Shown here piece after piece: positions 44,242-53,320 of a stretch of 64,000 nucleotides of DNA; position 1 is the first letter of the stretch; every line of letters starts with the position of its first letter. The notes under the pieces are model-generated. The model saw nothing but the letters and a program-made list of their open reading frames with translations. It was not told where the DNA came from and did not search any database. The translations under genes were made by a program, and so were the position numbers. The stretch covers positions 1,984,001 to 2,048,000 of the forward strand of contig NZ_CP113939.1 of the NCBI RefSeq assembly GCF_029392315.1, read 5' to 3'. Source of the DNA: Bifidobacterium sp. ESL0690. GTDB taxonomy: Bacteria > Actinomycetota > Actinomycetes > Actinomycetales > Bifidobacteriaceae.

Positions 44242-45629
44242 CAGATAGCAAGCTCCTCGGCGACCACGGCGGCCAAGCGCTGGCAGACTTCATCGGCCTG
44301 CTGCTGCGTTTCGGCCTCAACCATCACACGGACCAGTGGCTCGGTGCCGCTCGGACGAAGCAGCACACGACCGGTGGTGCCAAGCAGCTTTTCTTCGCGA
44401 GCCACGGCGTCCTGTACCTTGGCGTTGGTGGGCGCGGCCTTCTTGTCGACCTTGGGAACGTTGATGAGCTGCTGCGGCAGTTGCGGGAAGTCAGCTGCCA
44501 GTTGCTTCAGCGACTTACCCGACTTGACGACCTCATTGCACAATGTCAGCGCGGTCAGTGTGCCGTCACCAGTGGTGGCGAATTCGCGGTTGATAACGTG
44601 GCCGGACTGCTCACCGCCGATGGAATAATCGCCCTTGAGCATTTCCTCGAGAACGTAACGATCGCCGACGTTGGTCTGCACGGTCGAAATACCCATGTCT
44701 TTCAGGGCCAGCTTCAGTCCGAGATTGCTCATCACGGTGACCACGAGCGTGTCGTGATTGAGCTTGCCTTCACGCTTCTTGGCACGGGCGAGGATACCCA
44801 TTTCCTGATCACCGTTAACCATGTTGCCATCCTCGTCCACAGCGAGGCAGCGGTCGGCATCACCGTCAAACGCCACGCCCATGGCAGCACCCGAAGCCTT
44901 GACCATGGCCTGCAGTTGCTCGGGGTGAGTGGAACCGGCCTTTTTGTTGATGTTGTAGCCGTCCGGCGAAGCGTTGATGACCAGCACCTCGGCTCCGGCG
45001 CGACGCAAAGCTTCCGGCGCTACCACGGAAGTGGCACCGTTGGCGCAATCCGCCACGATTTTCAGACCCTTAAGCGGTTTGGGCTGAGTTTTGTCTGGTG
45101 CAATCGGCGCGATGGCCGAGACCAGATGATCGATATACATATTGGTAGCGGTGTTGATGTCATGGCTCACGCGGCCCACGCCGGCGCCGGTTGGACGGTC
45201 CCAATCCTTGCCGAGCACCGCTTCGATTTCGTCTTCCTTCTTGTCGGGCAGCTTGAAACCGCCGCGTGCGAAGAACTTGATGCCATTGTCGGGCATCGGG
45301 TTGTGCGAAGCGGAGATGACCGCACCCATTTCAACGTTGAGTTCGCTCGTCAGGTAAGCCACGCCGGGAGTCGGGATGATGCCGGCGTCGATGACGTCGA
45401 AACCGCCGGCGCTCATACCCGCAGCGAGCGCCGAAGCGAGGAAATCACCGGAAACGCGGGTATCGCGACCAATCAACGCACGCCGACGACCCTCACGATG
45501 TTCCTCTTCGGTTCCTGAGGAATCGCCCAGCACACGCACCGCAGCGTCTCCCAAGTCGAGCGCCAGTCTTGCGGTCAAATCCCTGTTCGCCAGTCCGCGA
45601 ACGCCATCGGTACCAAACATATTGGGCAT
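44241..45629 (-). CDS. glmM: Phosphoglucosamine mutase
   Basis: A 462-residue phosphohexomutase. The start at 45629 gives MPNMFGTDGVRGLAN, the conserved N terminus, behind GGAGGATG. The longer frame start at 45671 is rejected. The catalytic phosphoserine is in VISASHNPMPDNG near residue 100, the metal loop is FDGDADRCLAVDEDG near 245, and the sugar loop is GGEQSGHVI near 330. The C-terminal phosphate loop is RPSGTEPLVRVMVEAE. It turns glucosamine-6-phosphate into glucosamine-1-phosphate for UDP-GlcNAc and wall synthesis. It is the first gene of a glmM-def unit. Confidence 0.96.
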   Translation of the reverse strand: MPNMFGTDGVRGLANRDLTARLALDLGDAAVRVLGDSSGTEEEHREGRRRALIGRDTRVSGDFLASALAAGMSAGGFDVIDAGIIPTPGVAYLTSELNVEMGAVISASHNPMPDNGIKFFARGGFKLPDKKEDEIEAVLGKDWDRPTGAGVGRVSHDINTATNMYIDHLVSAIAPIAPDKTQPKPLKGLKIVADCANGATSVVAPEALRRAGAEVLVINASPDGYNINKKAGSTHPEQLQAMVKASGAAMGVAFDGDADRCLAVDEDGNMVNGDQEMGILARAKKREGKLNHDTLVVTVMSNLGLKLALKDMGISTVQTNVGDRYVLEEMLKGDYSIGGEQSGHVINREFATTGDGTLTALTLCNEVVKSGKSLKQLAADFPQLPQQLINVPKVDKKAAPTNAKVQDAVAREEKLLGTTGRVLLRPSGTEPLVRVMVEAETQQQADEVCQRLAAVVAEELAI

Positions 45630-45757
45630 AGTGCCACATCCTCCGTTTGCACGAATGTTACTGAACCTCATCTTACTCAGCGGCCTTCACGATTGCCGCG
45701 CACGCCCCAACACTGCCCGATTTCGTCGCATTTCATTTTCTTGACGTTTATACACAA

Positions 45758-45799
45758 CGCCGCTTGCTGCAGAGCAAAAACAATCTGCGGCAAGCGGCG
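45758..45799 (-). terminator. Stem-loop, probable terminator of pepN
   Basis: Sixteen-base arms (45758-45773 and 45784-45799), with one wobble pair, lie about 70 bases past the pepN stop codon on the minus strand. The T run after it is weak. Confidence 0.6.
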
Positions 45800-45868
45800 A
45801 AGATGTCCGTTATTGACGAGGTTCTTCAGATCCGTTTCACCATCATCGGAACCGCCAAGCCACCGGGC

Positions 45869-48481
45869 TTATTTCAGGCTGGCATTGTAGGCGCTCACCT
45901 TGAGGGCACGACGAGAGGATTCGACATTGCCGATGACGATGTTGCGCAGGGCGCGGGCGGCGTCCTTGTGGGATTCCAGCCATTCGTCGCCCAGATTCAC
46001 CAGCTCAGCCGGATCTGCATAAGTGGGATACAGGTCTTCCAGAAGCGTTTCGGCCATATGGAAGGTGCGGTTTTCCCAAATCCAATCAACGGTGTCGTAA
46101 TACTTGGAGGTATACGGCTCGGCGAGTTTGCCAGTGAGGTTCGATGAGAAGCCGAGCGCGGCCGCGGCAAGCTGCGAATTGGTGAGGTTCAGGTCGTGAA
46201 TCGAGGCATCCCAAGCCCAAGCCTTAGCCTCAACTATCGGCACGGATGCGCGAGCACCGTATGCGAACTCACGGTTGTCGGTGGTGTCGCGGAGCTTGAG
46301 TTCCGTGTCAATCGCCTCATCATCCATCTCGCCGACGGCGGCGAGCGCCTTGACCAGCGCCCAACGCATGTTGTTGTCGATTTCGAGACCCTTGAGCTTG
46401 AGCGAACCGGAAAGCAGATTCTTGACGTTCGAGATGAACAGCGCATCGCCGATTTCGCCGTAACCCAAGTAAGCGGTGACCAGCTGGAACTGTTCGTCAC
46501 TACCGGCCTCGGCCTTATTGGCCAAGTCCCAAAGACCTTCGGCGACATGCTTGTCGACGACCTCACGACGTGCTGGTGCGACATAGTGGGTGGCCGTGAT
46601 CTTGAGGCAGCTCAAGGCATAGCGGAACGTGGTGGACTCGTGCTCGGTCGAGAGCATCTTGAGGCTCAGGTCGATGAAGCGCTCAGCCGGGAACTCGGCG
46701 TCGCGGGTCATATCCCAGAACGCCAGCCAGACCACGGCACGCGCCAAAGCGTCATCGAATTCGAAAAGATGCTCGGCGGCGAACTCGCGAGACTTGTCAT
46801 CGAAACGCAGCTTGGTATAGGTAAGGTCATCGTCGTTCAGCAGGATGAAGTCGGGGCGCTTCTTGCCCGCAGCTTCGACAGCCACAGTGGTCTCGCCATC
46901 AACGTCGAGCTCAATCTGGTCGGTGCGCACAACTTTGCCGGTTGCGGCATCGCGGTTATAGAAACCGATGGCCATGCGATGGACACGCAGCACAGGGTGT
47001 TCGGCCGGAGCCGTCTGGGTAAGGGTCAACGACTTGATGGTGCCGTCGCCGTTTTCTTCAACGTCAGCCGCAATCGTATTGATGCCGGCTTCCTCGAGCC
47101 ACTGCTTGCTCCAAGTCTTCAGATCACGTCCGCTCGCCGCTTCCAGCTCGACCAGCAAGTCGTTCAACGTAGCATTGTCATACTTATGCTTGTTGAGGTA
47201 GCTGTTGATGCCCTTGAAGAACTTGTCACGCCCGACATAGGCCACGAGCTGCTTCAAGACGGAACCGCCCTTGGCGTAGGTGATGCCGTCGAAGTTCACT
47301 TCGGTATCGTGCAAGTCGTTGATCGGCGCGGTGATCGGGTGAGTGGTCGGCAGCTGGTCCTGATTGAGAGCCCAGCTCTTCTCGCCGGAGGTGAACGTGG
47401 CCCAGGAATCCTTCCATTCCGTGGCCTCGGCGGTCGAGAGGGTCGACATGAACTCAGCGAAGGATTCGTTGAGCCACAAATCATTCCACCACTTCATCGT
47501 CACTAGGTCGCCGAACCACATGTGCGCGAGCTCGTGCAGCACGGTGACCACGCGGCGCTCGGCCAGCGCGTCAGTAACCTTGGAACCGAAAACGTAGGAG
47601 TCGCGGATAGTGACCATGCCGATGTTCTCCATCGCGCCGGCGTTGTATTCCGGCACGTAGATTTGGTCGAACTTGGCGTACGGGTAGGGCACGCCCCAGG
47701 TCTTGGCGTAGAAGGCGAAGCCCTTCTTGGTGATGTCGAAGAGGTATTCGGCGTCCTTGGCAAAGTCGTCTTTGAGGGACTGACGGCAATACTGGGCCAT
47801 CGGCACGGTGCGGCCATCTTCGTTAGCGTAGGTGGTATGCCACTCAGCGTAAGGGCCGGCGCAGATGGCGGTGAGGTACGAGCTCATCTTCGGCGTGGTC
47901 TCAAAGACCCAACGCTTGGTGGTCTCGGCCGGGTGCGTGCCCAACGTGCCCTCGGCGGTCATTTCGTCGAGGTCTTCGGTCGACTTGACCGGCATGTTAG
48001 AGGTGACGATCCAAGACTGCGGCGCGGTGACCTCGAAATCGAACGTGGCCTTGATGTCGGGCTGGTCGAAAACGGCGTAGACACGGCGGGCGTCCGGCAC
48101 TTCGAACTGGGAATAGAGATAAACGTTGCCATCGGCAGGGTCGACAGAGCGATGCAGTCCTTCGCCGGTGGTGGAGTATTGGCAGGAGGAAACCACCTTG
48201 AGCGTGTTGTGTTCCTTCAAAACCGGCAGTTCAACGCGATTATCGACATAATATTTCGCCGGATCGAGCTTCTCGCCGTTCAGCTCAATCTCGCCTACCT
48301 CGTCGGCGATAAGATCGGCAAAGCTTGAAGAACCCGCCTTCGCGTCAAACGTGATAACGGAAACCGACGGGAAATTCTTCGGTCCCTTCGTCAAATCCAA
48401 ATCGACATGATAGCTGACCGGTCCGGTGATAACGGACTTGCGTTCCTCAGCTTCGACACGTGTGAGATTCGCTCCTGGCAT
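45869..48481 (-). CDS. pepN: Aminopeptidase N (M1 zinc metallopeptidase)
   Basis: An 870-residue cytoplasmic M1 peptidase. The exopeptidase motif GAMENIGMVTIRD lies near residue 275. The zinc site HELAHMWFGD near 312 is followed by the third ligand Glu in NESFAEF 18-24 residues later. The C-terminal ~400 residues form the helical ERAP1-like domain. It releases N-terminal residues from peptides, probably those brought in by the peptide importers whose binding proteins are at 713 and 3825 (inference). AAAAGGAGCGAA precedes the ATG. It is divergent from the small gene pair at 48722. Confidence 0.95.
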   Translation of the reverse strand: MPGANLTRVEAEERKSVITGPVSYHVDLDLTKGPKNFPSVSVITFDAKAGSSSFADLIADEVGEIELNGEKLDPAKYYVDNRVELPVLKEHNTLKVVSSCQYSTTGEGLHRSVDPADGNVYLYSQFEVPDARRVYAVFDQPDIKATFDFEVTAPQSWIVTSNMPVKSTEDLDEMTAEGTLGTHPAETTKRWVFETTPKMSSYLTAICAGPYAEWHTTYANEDGRTVPMAQYCRQSLKDDFAKDAEYLFDITKKGFAFYAKTWGVPYPYAKFDQIYVPEYNAGAMENIGMVTIRDSYVFGSKVTDALAERRVVTVLHELAHMWFGDLVTMKWWNDLWLNESFAEFMSTLSTAEATEWKDSWATFTSGEKSWALNQDQLPTTHPITAPINDLHDTEVNFDGITYAKGGSVLKQLVAYVGRDKFFKGINSYLNKHKYDNATLNDLLVELEAASGRDLKTWSKQWLEEAGINTIAADVEENGDGTIKSLTLTQTAPAEHPVLRVHRMAIGFYNRDAATGKVVRTDQIELDVDGETTVAVEAAGKKRPDFILLNDDDLTYTKLRFDDKSREFAAEHLFEFDDALARAVVWLAFWDMTRDAEFPAERFIDLSLKMLSTEHESTTFRYALSCLKITATHYVAPARREVVDKHVAEGLWDLANKAEAGSDEQFQLVTAYLGYGEIGDALFISNVKNLLSGSLKLKGLEIDNNMRWALVKALAAVGEMDDEAIDTELKLRDTTDNREFAYGARASVPIVEAKAWAWDASIHDLNLTNSQLAAAALGFSSNLTGKLAEPYTSKYYDTVDWIWENRTFHMAETLLEDLYPTYADPAELVNLGDEWLESHKDAARALRNIVIGNVESSRRALKVSAYNASLK

Positions 48482-48721
48482 TTCGCTCCTTTTGGGATTG
48501 GAAATAATATGATGATTCCATTATGCCAGCCGGAGCCGTCACAAGACAGTGCTTTCAGCGAAAGCCATGAAGACCGGTCTACTGCGTCAATCGATACCTT
48601 TCAAACAATGCGTCCATACGTTCCACATCATCATTACGCAACAGCGTCGGCTCAAGAATCGATGTCTGCCAGGCTCCTATGCTTTAAACAGTTGGGGAAT
48701 CGTTAGGAAAGCTGCACCAAT

Positions 48722-49186
48722 ATGAACATTACGTACGAACGCTCAGGGTGTAAGCAGTTTTTCAAGAAACATCGCGATGATGAGACAACCATCAAAACCT
48801 GCATCGAAAACGCGCTGAATGTGCAACTGGGAACCGGGATGTCGAAAGTCAAGCGGGCGGTATCGGCTCGGGTCGACGGCCAATGCGTGTACGAATTTCG
48901 CGTCAATCTCAAACGCACCGGTTCGGCGCGCGTCGCCTTTATTATCGACGGAAACTATGATGACGCCGGCAATCACTTTTCCAATAATGAAAAAGGTACC
49001 GTAGACGCAACCGACCACAGCCAGCATAGAAACCACAACTTACACAAGCAAGAAAGCGACGAGACAAGTCATGCTAACAGTGGCGACAGCAATGTCACCG
49101 TATTGTTCATCTCCTCAACGTTGCAAAAAGACGAGTTCACACATCTATTGGAGCATGACCTGAAAGAGGCCGGACTATGCGACTGA
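48722..49186 (+). CDS. Hypothetical protein, first gene of a two-gene overlapping unit
   Basis: A 154-residue protein I do not recognise. The beta-rich N-terminal stretch VSARVDGQCVYEFRVNLKRTGSARVAFIID and the terminal VTVLFISSTLQKDEFTHLLEHD loosely resemble the strand pattern of RelE/HigB toxins. They are separated by a ~50-residue Asn/His/Asp-rich insertion. The last ten bases overlap the next gene. AGGAAAG precedes the ATG. A toxin role is only a suggestion from size, pairing and pattern. Confidence 0.6.
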   Translation: MNITYERSGCKQFFKKHRDDETTIKTCIENALNVQLGTGMSKVKRAVSARVDGQCVYEFRVNLKRTGSARVAFIIDGNYDDAGNHFSNNEKGTVDATDHSQHRNHNLHKQESDETSHANSGDSNVTVLFISSTLQKDEFTHLLEHDLKEAGLCD

Positions 49187-49467
49187 TTCCCGTCAAACAG
49201 GCACTGAGCATGATGGAGAACGCGTCGACAGCGAAATCGGAGTTTAGGAAACTCACCTTTCTGACTGCGAAAAAGGACCGTTCACTCTGCCTCAAACACA
49301 GCGAAAGCAGTGTCATTCTGTGCGAACAGGGTTATCGCGACGAAAGTACGGCTTTCAGCGTCGGCACCGATTCCGAAGCCACCCGAGAATGCAAGCACGC
49401 CGTCAAGCAGGCATTCAAACGCGAATTCCCCCGCAGTCACAAGGTCTATGTTTCTGCGGCGAAATGA
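49177..49467 (+). CDS. Hypothetical protein, second gene of the overlapping unit
   Basis: A 96-residue protein with no recognised family. It starts ten bases before the end of the preceding gene and has AAAGAGG upstream, so it is translated with it. It is rich in Lys, Ser and Glu with a Cys-containing middle (SESSVILCEQGYRDES). If the pair is a toxin-antitoxin module, this would be the antitoxin (inference). Confidence 0.55.
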   Translation: MRLIPVKQALSMMENASTAKSEFRKLTFLTAKKDRSLCLKHSESSVILCEQGYRDESTAFSVGTDSEATRECKHAVKQAFKREFPRSHKVYVSAAK

Positions 49468-49485
49468 GAATCCATATAAACATAT

Positions 49486-49512
49486 AAAAAGGCGGCAGAT
49501 TGCTCCGCCGCC
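49486..49512 (-). terminator. Intrinsic terminator of the small membrane-protein gene
   Basis: A GGCGGC-type stem (49491-49512) is followed on the minus strand by TTTTT. It lies 40 bases beyond the stop codon at 49554. Confidence 0.7.
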
Positions 49513-49553
49513 AATCCTGCCTCACTATCCGTTAAAACAATGAGGTACTGGCA

Positions 49554-49706
49554 CTAGTCCATCCTGCTAATCGCATACAGCAAGCAAATCAGCAAAATTG
49601 CCGCAGCTACAAGTGAGCCAACCTTGCGCACGATCGTGAGCAACACCGTTGTCACGAGCCAGCAGAGCCCAGAGTTCCCAGGCTTATCCTCTTCATCGGG
49701 TGTCAT
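49554..49706 (-). CDS. Small membrane protein, 50 residues
   Basis: A short gene with a strong GGAGGTC ribosome site at good spacing before the ATG and its own terminator just downstream. The product starts MTPDEEDKPGNSG, then has hydrophobic stretches WLVTTVLLTIV and SLVAAAILLICLLYAI, and ends SRMD. It is probably one helical hairpin in the membrane. No family is recognised. The plus-strand frames over the same DNA lack ribosome sites. Confidence 0.6.
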   Translation of the reverse strand: MTPDEEDKPGNSGLCWLVTTVLLTIVRKVGSLVAAAILLICLLYAISRMD

Positions 49707-49919
49707 TTCTGACCTCCAATTCTTAGTTGAATGTCAGCCGACCTTTTGGTCCAAGCCGGTCGCCCGCACGTTTTCGGTTTTCCGGTTCGGGGATTGCCTG
49801 CCGCGTGCGTGCGGCATAACCAACGTGTCACAGAACAATTTGAATTGCAAATTAAAACGACAATATCAAGAAAAAATCAAGAAACCTTGAGAAAAGTTGT
49901 GGATTCAAAACAGCTGTGA

Positions 49920-50085
49920 TACGCTCGAAATGTCGGTTAAAGCCGGTTCGCTTCGAGGCAATTGCCCGGGTCTTCAAAGCTTCGCCTCGTTGGGCTTCAT
50001 CGGCAGGGCGCTATTATTTTCACGTCCTAATTGTTGAATGAATTTGTGCGGGTCGCTGGCTTCGGCCGTCAACCCGCATAAGTTT
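49920..50085 (+). other. Structured intergenic stretch ending in a terminator-like hairpin
   Basis: Several GC-rich complementary segments lie here, for example CGAGGC with GCCTCG and GCCC with GGGC. A hairpin with arms TGCGGGT (50047-50053) and ACCCGCA (50072-50078) and an inner GGC-TTCG-GCC follows, ending three bases before TTTTT. It could be a small RNA or only the terminator for upstream transcripts. No promoter is convincing. Confidence 0.35.
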
Positions 50086-50152
50086 TTAAAACAAAAGCGG
50101 CGACCACCGAAATTCAGGTAGCACCGCTCTCACTCATTACCTAACAATAGAA

Positions 50153-50995
50153 TCACGCAAGTTCGTATTCTTGCGGATAGTGCTGTGACAATTGCTTGAG
50201 CAACAGGTGATGCGCCAGCCAAAGACCCAAGAACGGAAGGGCGAAGCCGACGGTGACGTCGGAGAGGAAATGGGCGCCCTGCATCATGCGGCTGAACATC
50301 ACGACCAGCGCGTAGACCAGCGCGATGCCGTAAACCATGCTTTCCTTGTTTTTCCAACGTGGGTTCACCAACGCGAGCAGGCAAAGCAACAAGGTCGCGC
50401 CGGCAAATTGCGAATGGCCGGAAGGGAAGGATTTGATATTGTCGGCTACCGTCACAGCCGAAAGATAATGCTTGCCGTTCGGGTGGAACCAAGGCGTGAA
50501 CAGATCGAGATTACTTTGCATCGCGCGGAAACGGACGCGACCCCAGATGATTTTGGCGACTTCCAGCATGCCCATCGAAATCAGGAATACCGCCACGATG
50601 GCGATGCCTGCCCAGCGATAGCGCTGCTTCAGTTCGTCTGGGATTTTGTAAACGATACAGGCAATCAGAATAGCGACGATGACACCGTAGGCCACACCGA
50701 ACAGGTGACAGTATTTATAACAAAGCGCAAGCCCTACCAGCGTCGAACCGAGATAGACAAGCCCTGAAAGCACCAGCTTTGCCAGATTCTCCCTGATGAA
50801 TTTATAGGTCCAGAATACGAGCGCCGCACCGATCATCAGTACGGTTGCGCCGATGAGAGGTGCCAAACGTTCGAAGAAAGCCGAAAACCCATTACCAGGC
50901 TGGTAGAGCGCCTGGTCAATGCGCAAATCGGCAAACGTACCGACAATCAGCAGAACAAGCGCACCGATCGCGGTGGCAGGAAACAGTTTTTTCAT
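50153..50995 (-). CDS. PAP2 superfamily membrane phosphatase
   Basis: A 280-residue membrane protein with about six hydrophobic segments. The phosphatase motifs are visible: KIIWGRVRFR (variant of KxxxxxxRP, with Phe for Pro), SFPSGHSQFAGA near residue 180, and SRMMQGAHFLSDVTVG near 230. The two His and Arg/Lys residues should handle phosphate transfer from lipid phosphates such as undecaprenyl pyrophosphate or phosphatidic acid. The ATG at 50995 follows GAGGAA. Overall hydropathy and motif order fit the family. Confidence 0.88.
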   Translation of the reverse strand: MKKLFPATAIGALVLLIVGTFADLRIDQALYQPGNGFSAFFERLAPLIGATVLMIGAALVFWTYKFIRENLAKLVLSGLVYLGSTLVGLALCYKYCHLFGVAYGVIVAILIACIVYKIPDELKQRYRWAGIAIVAVFLISMGMLEVAKIIWGRVRFRAMQSNLDLFTPWFHPNGKHYLSAVTVADNIKSFPSGHSQFAGATLLLCLLALVNPRWKNKESMVYGIALVYALVVMFSRMMQGAHFLSDVTVGFALPFLGLWLAHHLLLKQLSQHYPQEYELA

Positions 50996-51017
50996 ACGTT
51001 CATTCCTCATAATCCGT

Positions 51018-51049
51018 AAAATCCCCGGTAGGCGCGAAACCTACCGGGG
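51018..51049 (-). terminator. Intrinsic terminator of rnj
   Basis: Perfect ten-base arms CCCCGGTAGG (51023-51032) and CCTACCGGGG (51040-51049) are followed on the minus strand by a short T run. It lies about 90 bases past the rnj stop codon. Confidence 0.75.
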
Positions 51050-51137
51050 AAATCCTATAACAACTTGCTGAAGATTTTCAGGGATAAACCCACACAAATA
51101 TCAACAAGACATCAACAAGCCGAATTCAGCCTCAACT

Positions 51138-53162
51138 TCAGTCGCCGTAGGCGGTGCCGTCGATGACATCGTGGGCGATGTCGGCGACGACCGGGACAAT
51201 CATCGGCTTGCGGTGAAGCTGACGGGAGACCCAGCTGCCGATGGTGCGGCGCATAATCTGCTGGAGCTTGTGGGTGTCGTGAGTACCATCCATCATCGCG
51301 TCTTCGAGCTGCTGGACGATCTGATGACGGACGTTCTCGAACTCGCTTTCGTCCTCGGGCATCGCGTTCATGTAGACCTTCGGGCCGGAGATGACGTTCT
51401 TGGCGTCAGTATCGACCACGGCGAACGCGGAGACGAAGCCTTCGGTGCCAAGAATCTTGCGCTTCTCGAGCTCTTCGTCCGTGAGTTCCCCAACGGTATC
51501 GCCGTCAACATAGACGTAGCCGCACGGCACACTTCCGACGACCGCGGCCTGACCATGATAAAGATCGACCACGTCGCCGTCTTCCGCAAGCACGACGTTC
51601 TTCGGGTCGACGCCGGTCTTGACGGCCACGAGACCGTTGGCGACCAGGTGGCGGTTCTCGCCGTGGATCGGCATGACGCACTTGGGCTTCAGAATGTTGT
51701 AGAAGTAGGTGAGCTCGCCCTCGTTGGAGTGGCCGGAAACGTGGATCTTCGCGTTGTCGCGGTTGATGACGCGCGCGCCCTTCTGCACGAGCTTGTTGAT
51801 CAGGCCGTAGACCTCGTTCTCGTTGCCGGGGATGAGGGAGCTGGCCATCACGACGGTGTCGAACTCGTTGATGGTGATGTCGCGGTGGGTGCCGTCGGCG
51901 ATGCGGCCGAGTGCGGCCATCGGCTCGCCCTGCGAACCGGTGCACATGTAGACCAGCTTGTTGTCCTGGATGTCCTTGGCCTTCTTGAGGTCAACGACCG
52001 TACCTTCCGGGATGTGCAGGTAGCCAAGATCGGCGGCGATGGACATGTTGCGCACCATGGAACGGCCGACGAAGACGACCTTGCGGCCGACCTTGTGCGC
52101 GGCATCCACGACCTGCTGGACACGGTGAACGTGGCTGGAGAAGGAGGCGACGATGATCTTGCGCGTGGCCTCACTGAAGGCACGCTCGAGCTCAGGGCCG
52201 ATGGTGCTTTCGGGACGGACGAAACCAGGAACCTCGGCGTTGGTGGAATCAACCATCACCAGGTCGACGCCCTTCTCGCCGAGCTTGCCGAATTCGACCA
52301 AATCGGTGATGCGATGGTCGATGGGCAGCTGGTCAAGCTTGAAGTCGCCGGTGTCGATGACGGTGCCGGCGGGCGTGTTGATGCACACGGCCAGCGCGTC
52401 GGGGATCGAGTGGGTGACGGCGACGAATTCGAGGTTGAACGGGCCGACCTTGAGCTTGTCGCGGCCGCTGACCTCGACGCAGCGCGGGTTCTGATGGTGT
52501 TCCTCACACTTGGCCTTGACGAAAGCCAGCGTGAGCTTGGAGCCGATCAGCGGGATGTCCGGACGCAGGTTCAAGAGGTATGGCACGCCGCCGATGTGGT
52601 CTTCGTGGCCGTGGGTCAGGACGAGCGCTTCGATGTCGTCCAGCCTGTCCTTGATATAGCTGAAATCAGGAAGGATGAGATCGACGCCGGGCTGCTCCTC
52701 GTCAGGGAAGAGCACGCCGCAGTCGACCAGTAGCAGGTGGCCGTTGTATTCGATCACGTTCATGTTGCGGCCGATTTCGCCGAGGCCACCGAGCGGCACG
52801 ATGCGCATGGAGCCCTTGCGGTACTTCGGCGGGGCAATCAGCACGGCATCCTGGTTGGGCGAAGTGCCCGGGGTGCGCGAAACGGCGCGCGGGTTGGAAC
52901 GACGGCTGTTGGAACGGTTGCCGCCACGTCCGCCGCGAGATGAGCTGGAAGTGCCGGAACGGCGTCCGCCCGAACGTGAGGAACCACGGGATTCGCTGCG
53001 CTTGCTGCTCGTACGCTTTTCGCTGCTTTTCGTGCTGGTCTTAGCGCTGCTGCGCTTTGAGGTTTTTTCGGCAGCGGTCTCACTTTTGCGGGCGCGTGCC
53101 TTGCTGGCGCTGCCACGACGATGCGTGGTAGACGCAGTGGTTTTTTCTTCTGTATCTGTCAT
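51138..53162 (-). CDS. rnj: Ribonuclease J
   Basis: A 674-residue metallo-beta-lactamase-fold RNase of actinobacterial type. A ~110-residue Ser/Arg/Lys-rich N-terminal extension precedes the enzyme. Motifs follow: PLGGLGEIGRNMNVIEY near 125, the metal site THGHEDHIGGVPYLL near 185, DTGDFKLDQ near 275, and HVSGHSNEGELTYF near 470. It is a 5'-3' exo- and endoribonuclease in RNA processing and decay. It follows dapA on the same strand, an order common in actinobacteria, but a hairpin with a T run lies between them, so it may also have its own promoter. Confidence 0.95.
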   Translation of the reverse strand: MTDTEEKTTASTTHRRGSASKARARKSETAAEKTSKRSSAKTSTKSSEKRTSSKRSESRGSSRSGGRRSGTSSSSRGGRGGNRSNSRRSNPRAVSRTPGTSPNQDAVLIAPPKYRKGSMRIVPLGGLGEIGRNMNVIEYNGHLLLVDCGVLFPDEEQPGVDLILPDFSYIKDRLDDIEALVLTHGHEDHIGGVPYLLNLRPDIPLIGSKLTLAFVKAKCEEHHQNPRCVEVSGRDKLKVGPFNLEFVAVTHSIPDALAVCINTPAGTVIDTGDFKLDQLPIDHRITDLVEFGKLGEKGVDLVMVDSTNAEVPGFVRPESTIGPELERAFSEATRKIIVASFSSHVHRVQQVVDAAHKVGRKVVFVGRSMVRNMSIAADLGYLHIPEGTVVDLKKAKDIQDNKLVYMCTGSQGEPMAALGRIADGTHRDITINEFDTVVMASSLIPGNENEVYGLINKLVQKGARVINRDNAKIHVSGHSNEGELTYFYNILKPKCVMPIHGENRHLVANGLVAVKTGVDPKNVVLAEDGDVVDLYHGQAAVVGSVPCGYVYVDGDTVGELTDEELEKRKILGTEGFVSAFAVVDTDAKNVISGPKVYMNAMPEDESEFENVRHQIVQQLEDAMMDGTHDTHKLQQIMRRTIGSWVSRQLHRKPMIVPVVADIAHDVIDGTAYGD

Positions 53163-53216
53163 ATCTATTACTGAACTTCTGTTTACTTAGTGTCCGCACC
53201 TCTGTGTGGACGAGGA

Positions 53217-53274
53217 ATAAAAACAGCGGACGAAAGCCCGTAGCCGCGTAACGCGCCACCGACTTCCCCGCTGT
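53217..53274 (-). terminator. Intrinsic terminator of dapA
   Basis: ACAGCGG (53224-53230) pairs with CCGCTGT (53268-53274), and the stem is followed on the minus strand by TTTTTATT. It separates dapA from rnj. Confidence 0.65.
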
Positions 53275-53320
53275 AATGAGTTATGCTTTTGCCTTGCCTG
53301 ATCGTAAAAACCTCTTAAAA

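Noticed and set aside
49624..49890. Plus-strand 88-codon frame
   Set aside because: It is opposite the 50-residue membrane-protein gene, has no ribosome site and encodes no recognised pattern.
51171..52733. Plus-strand open frame of 520 codons opposite rnj
   Set aside because: It is antisense to a clear RNase J gene in GC-rich DNA, with Val/Asp/Gly-rich low-information protein typical of shadow frames.
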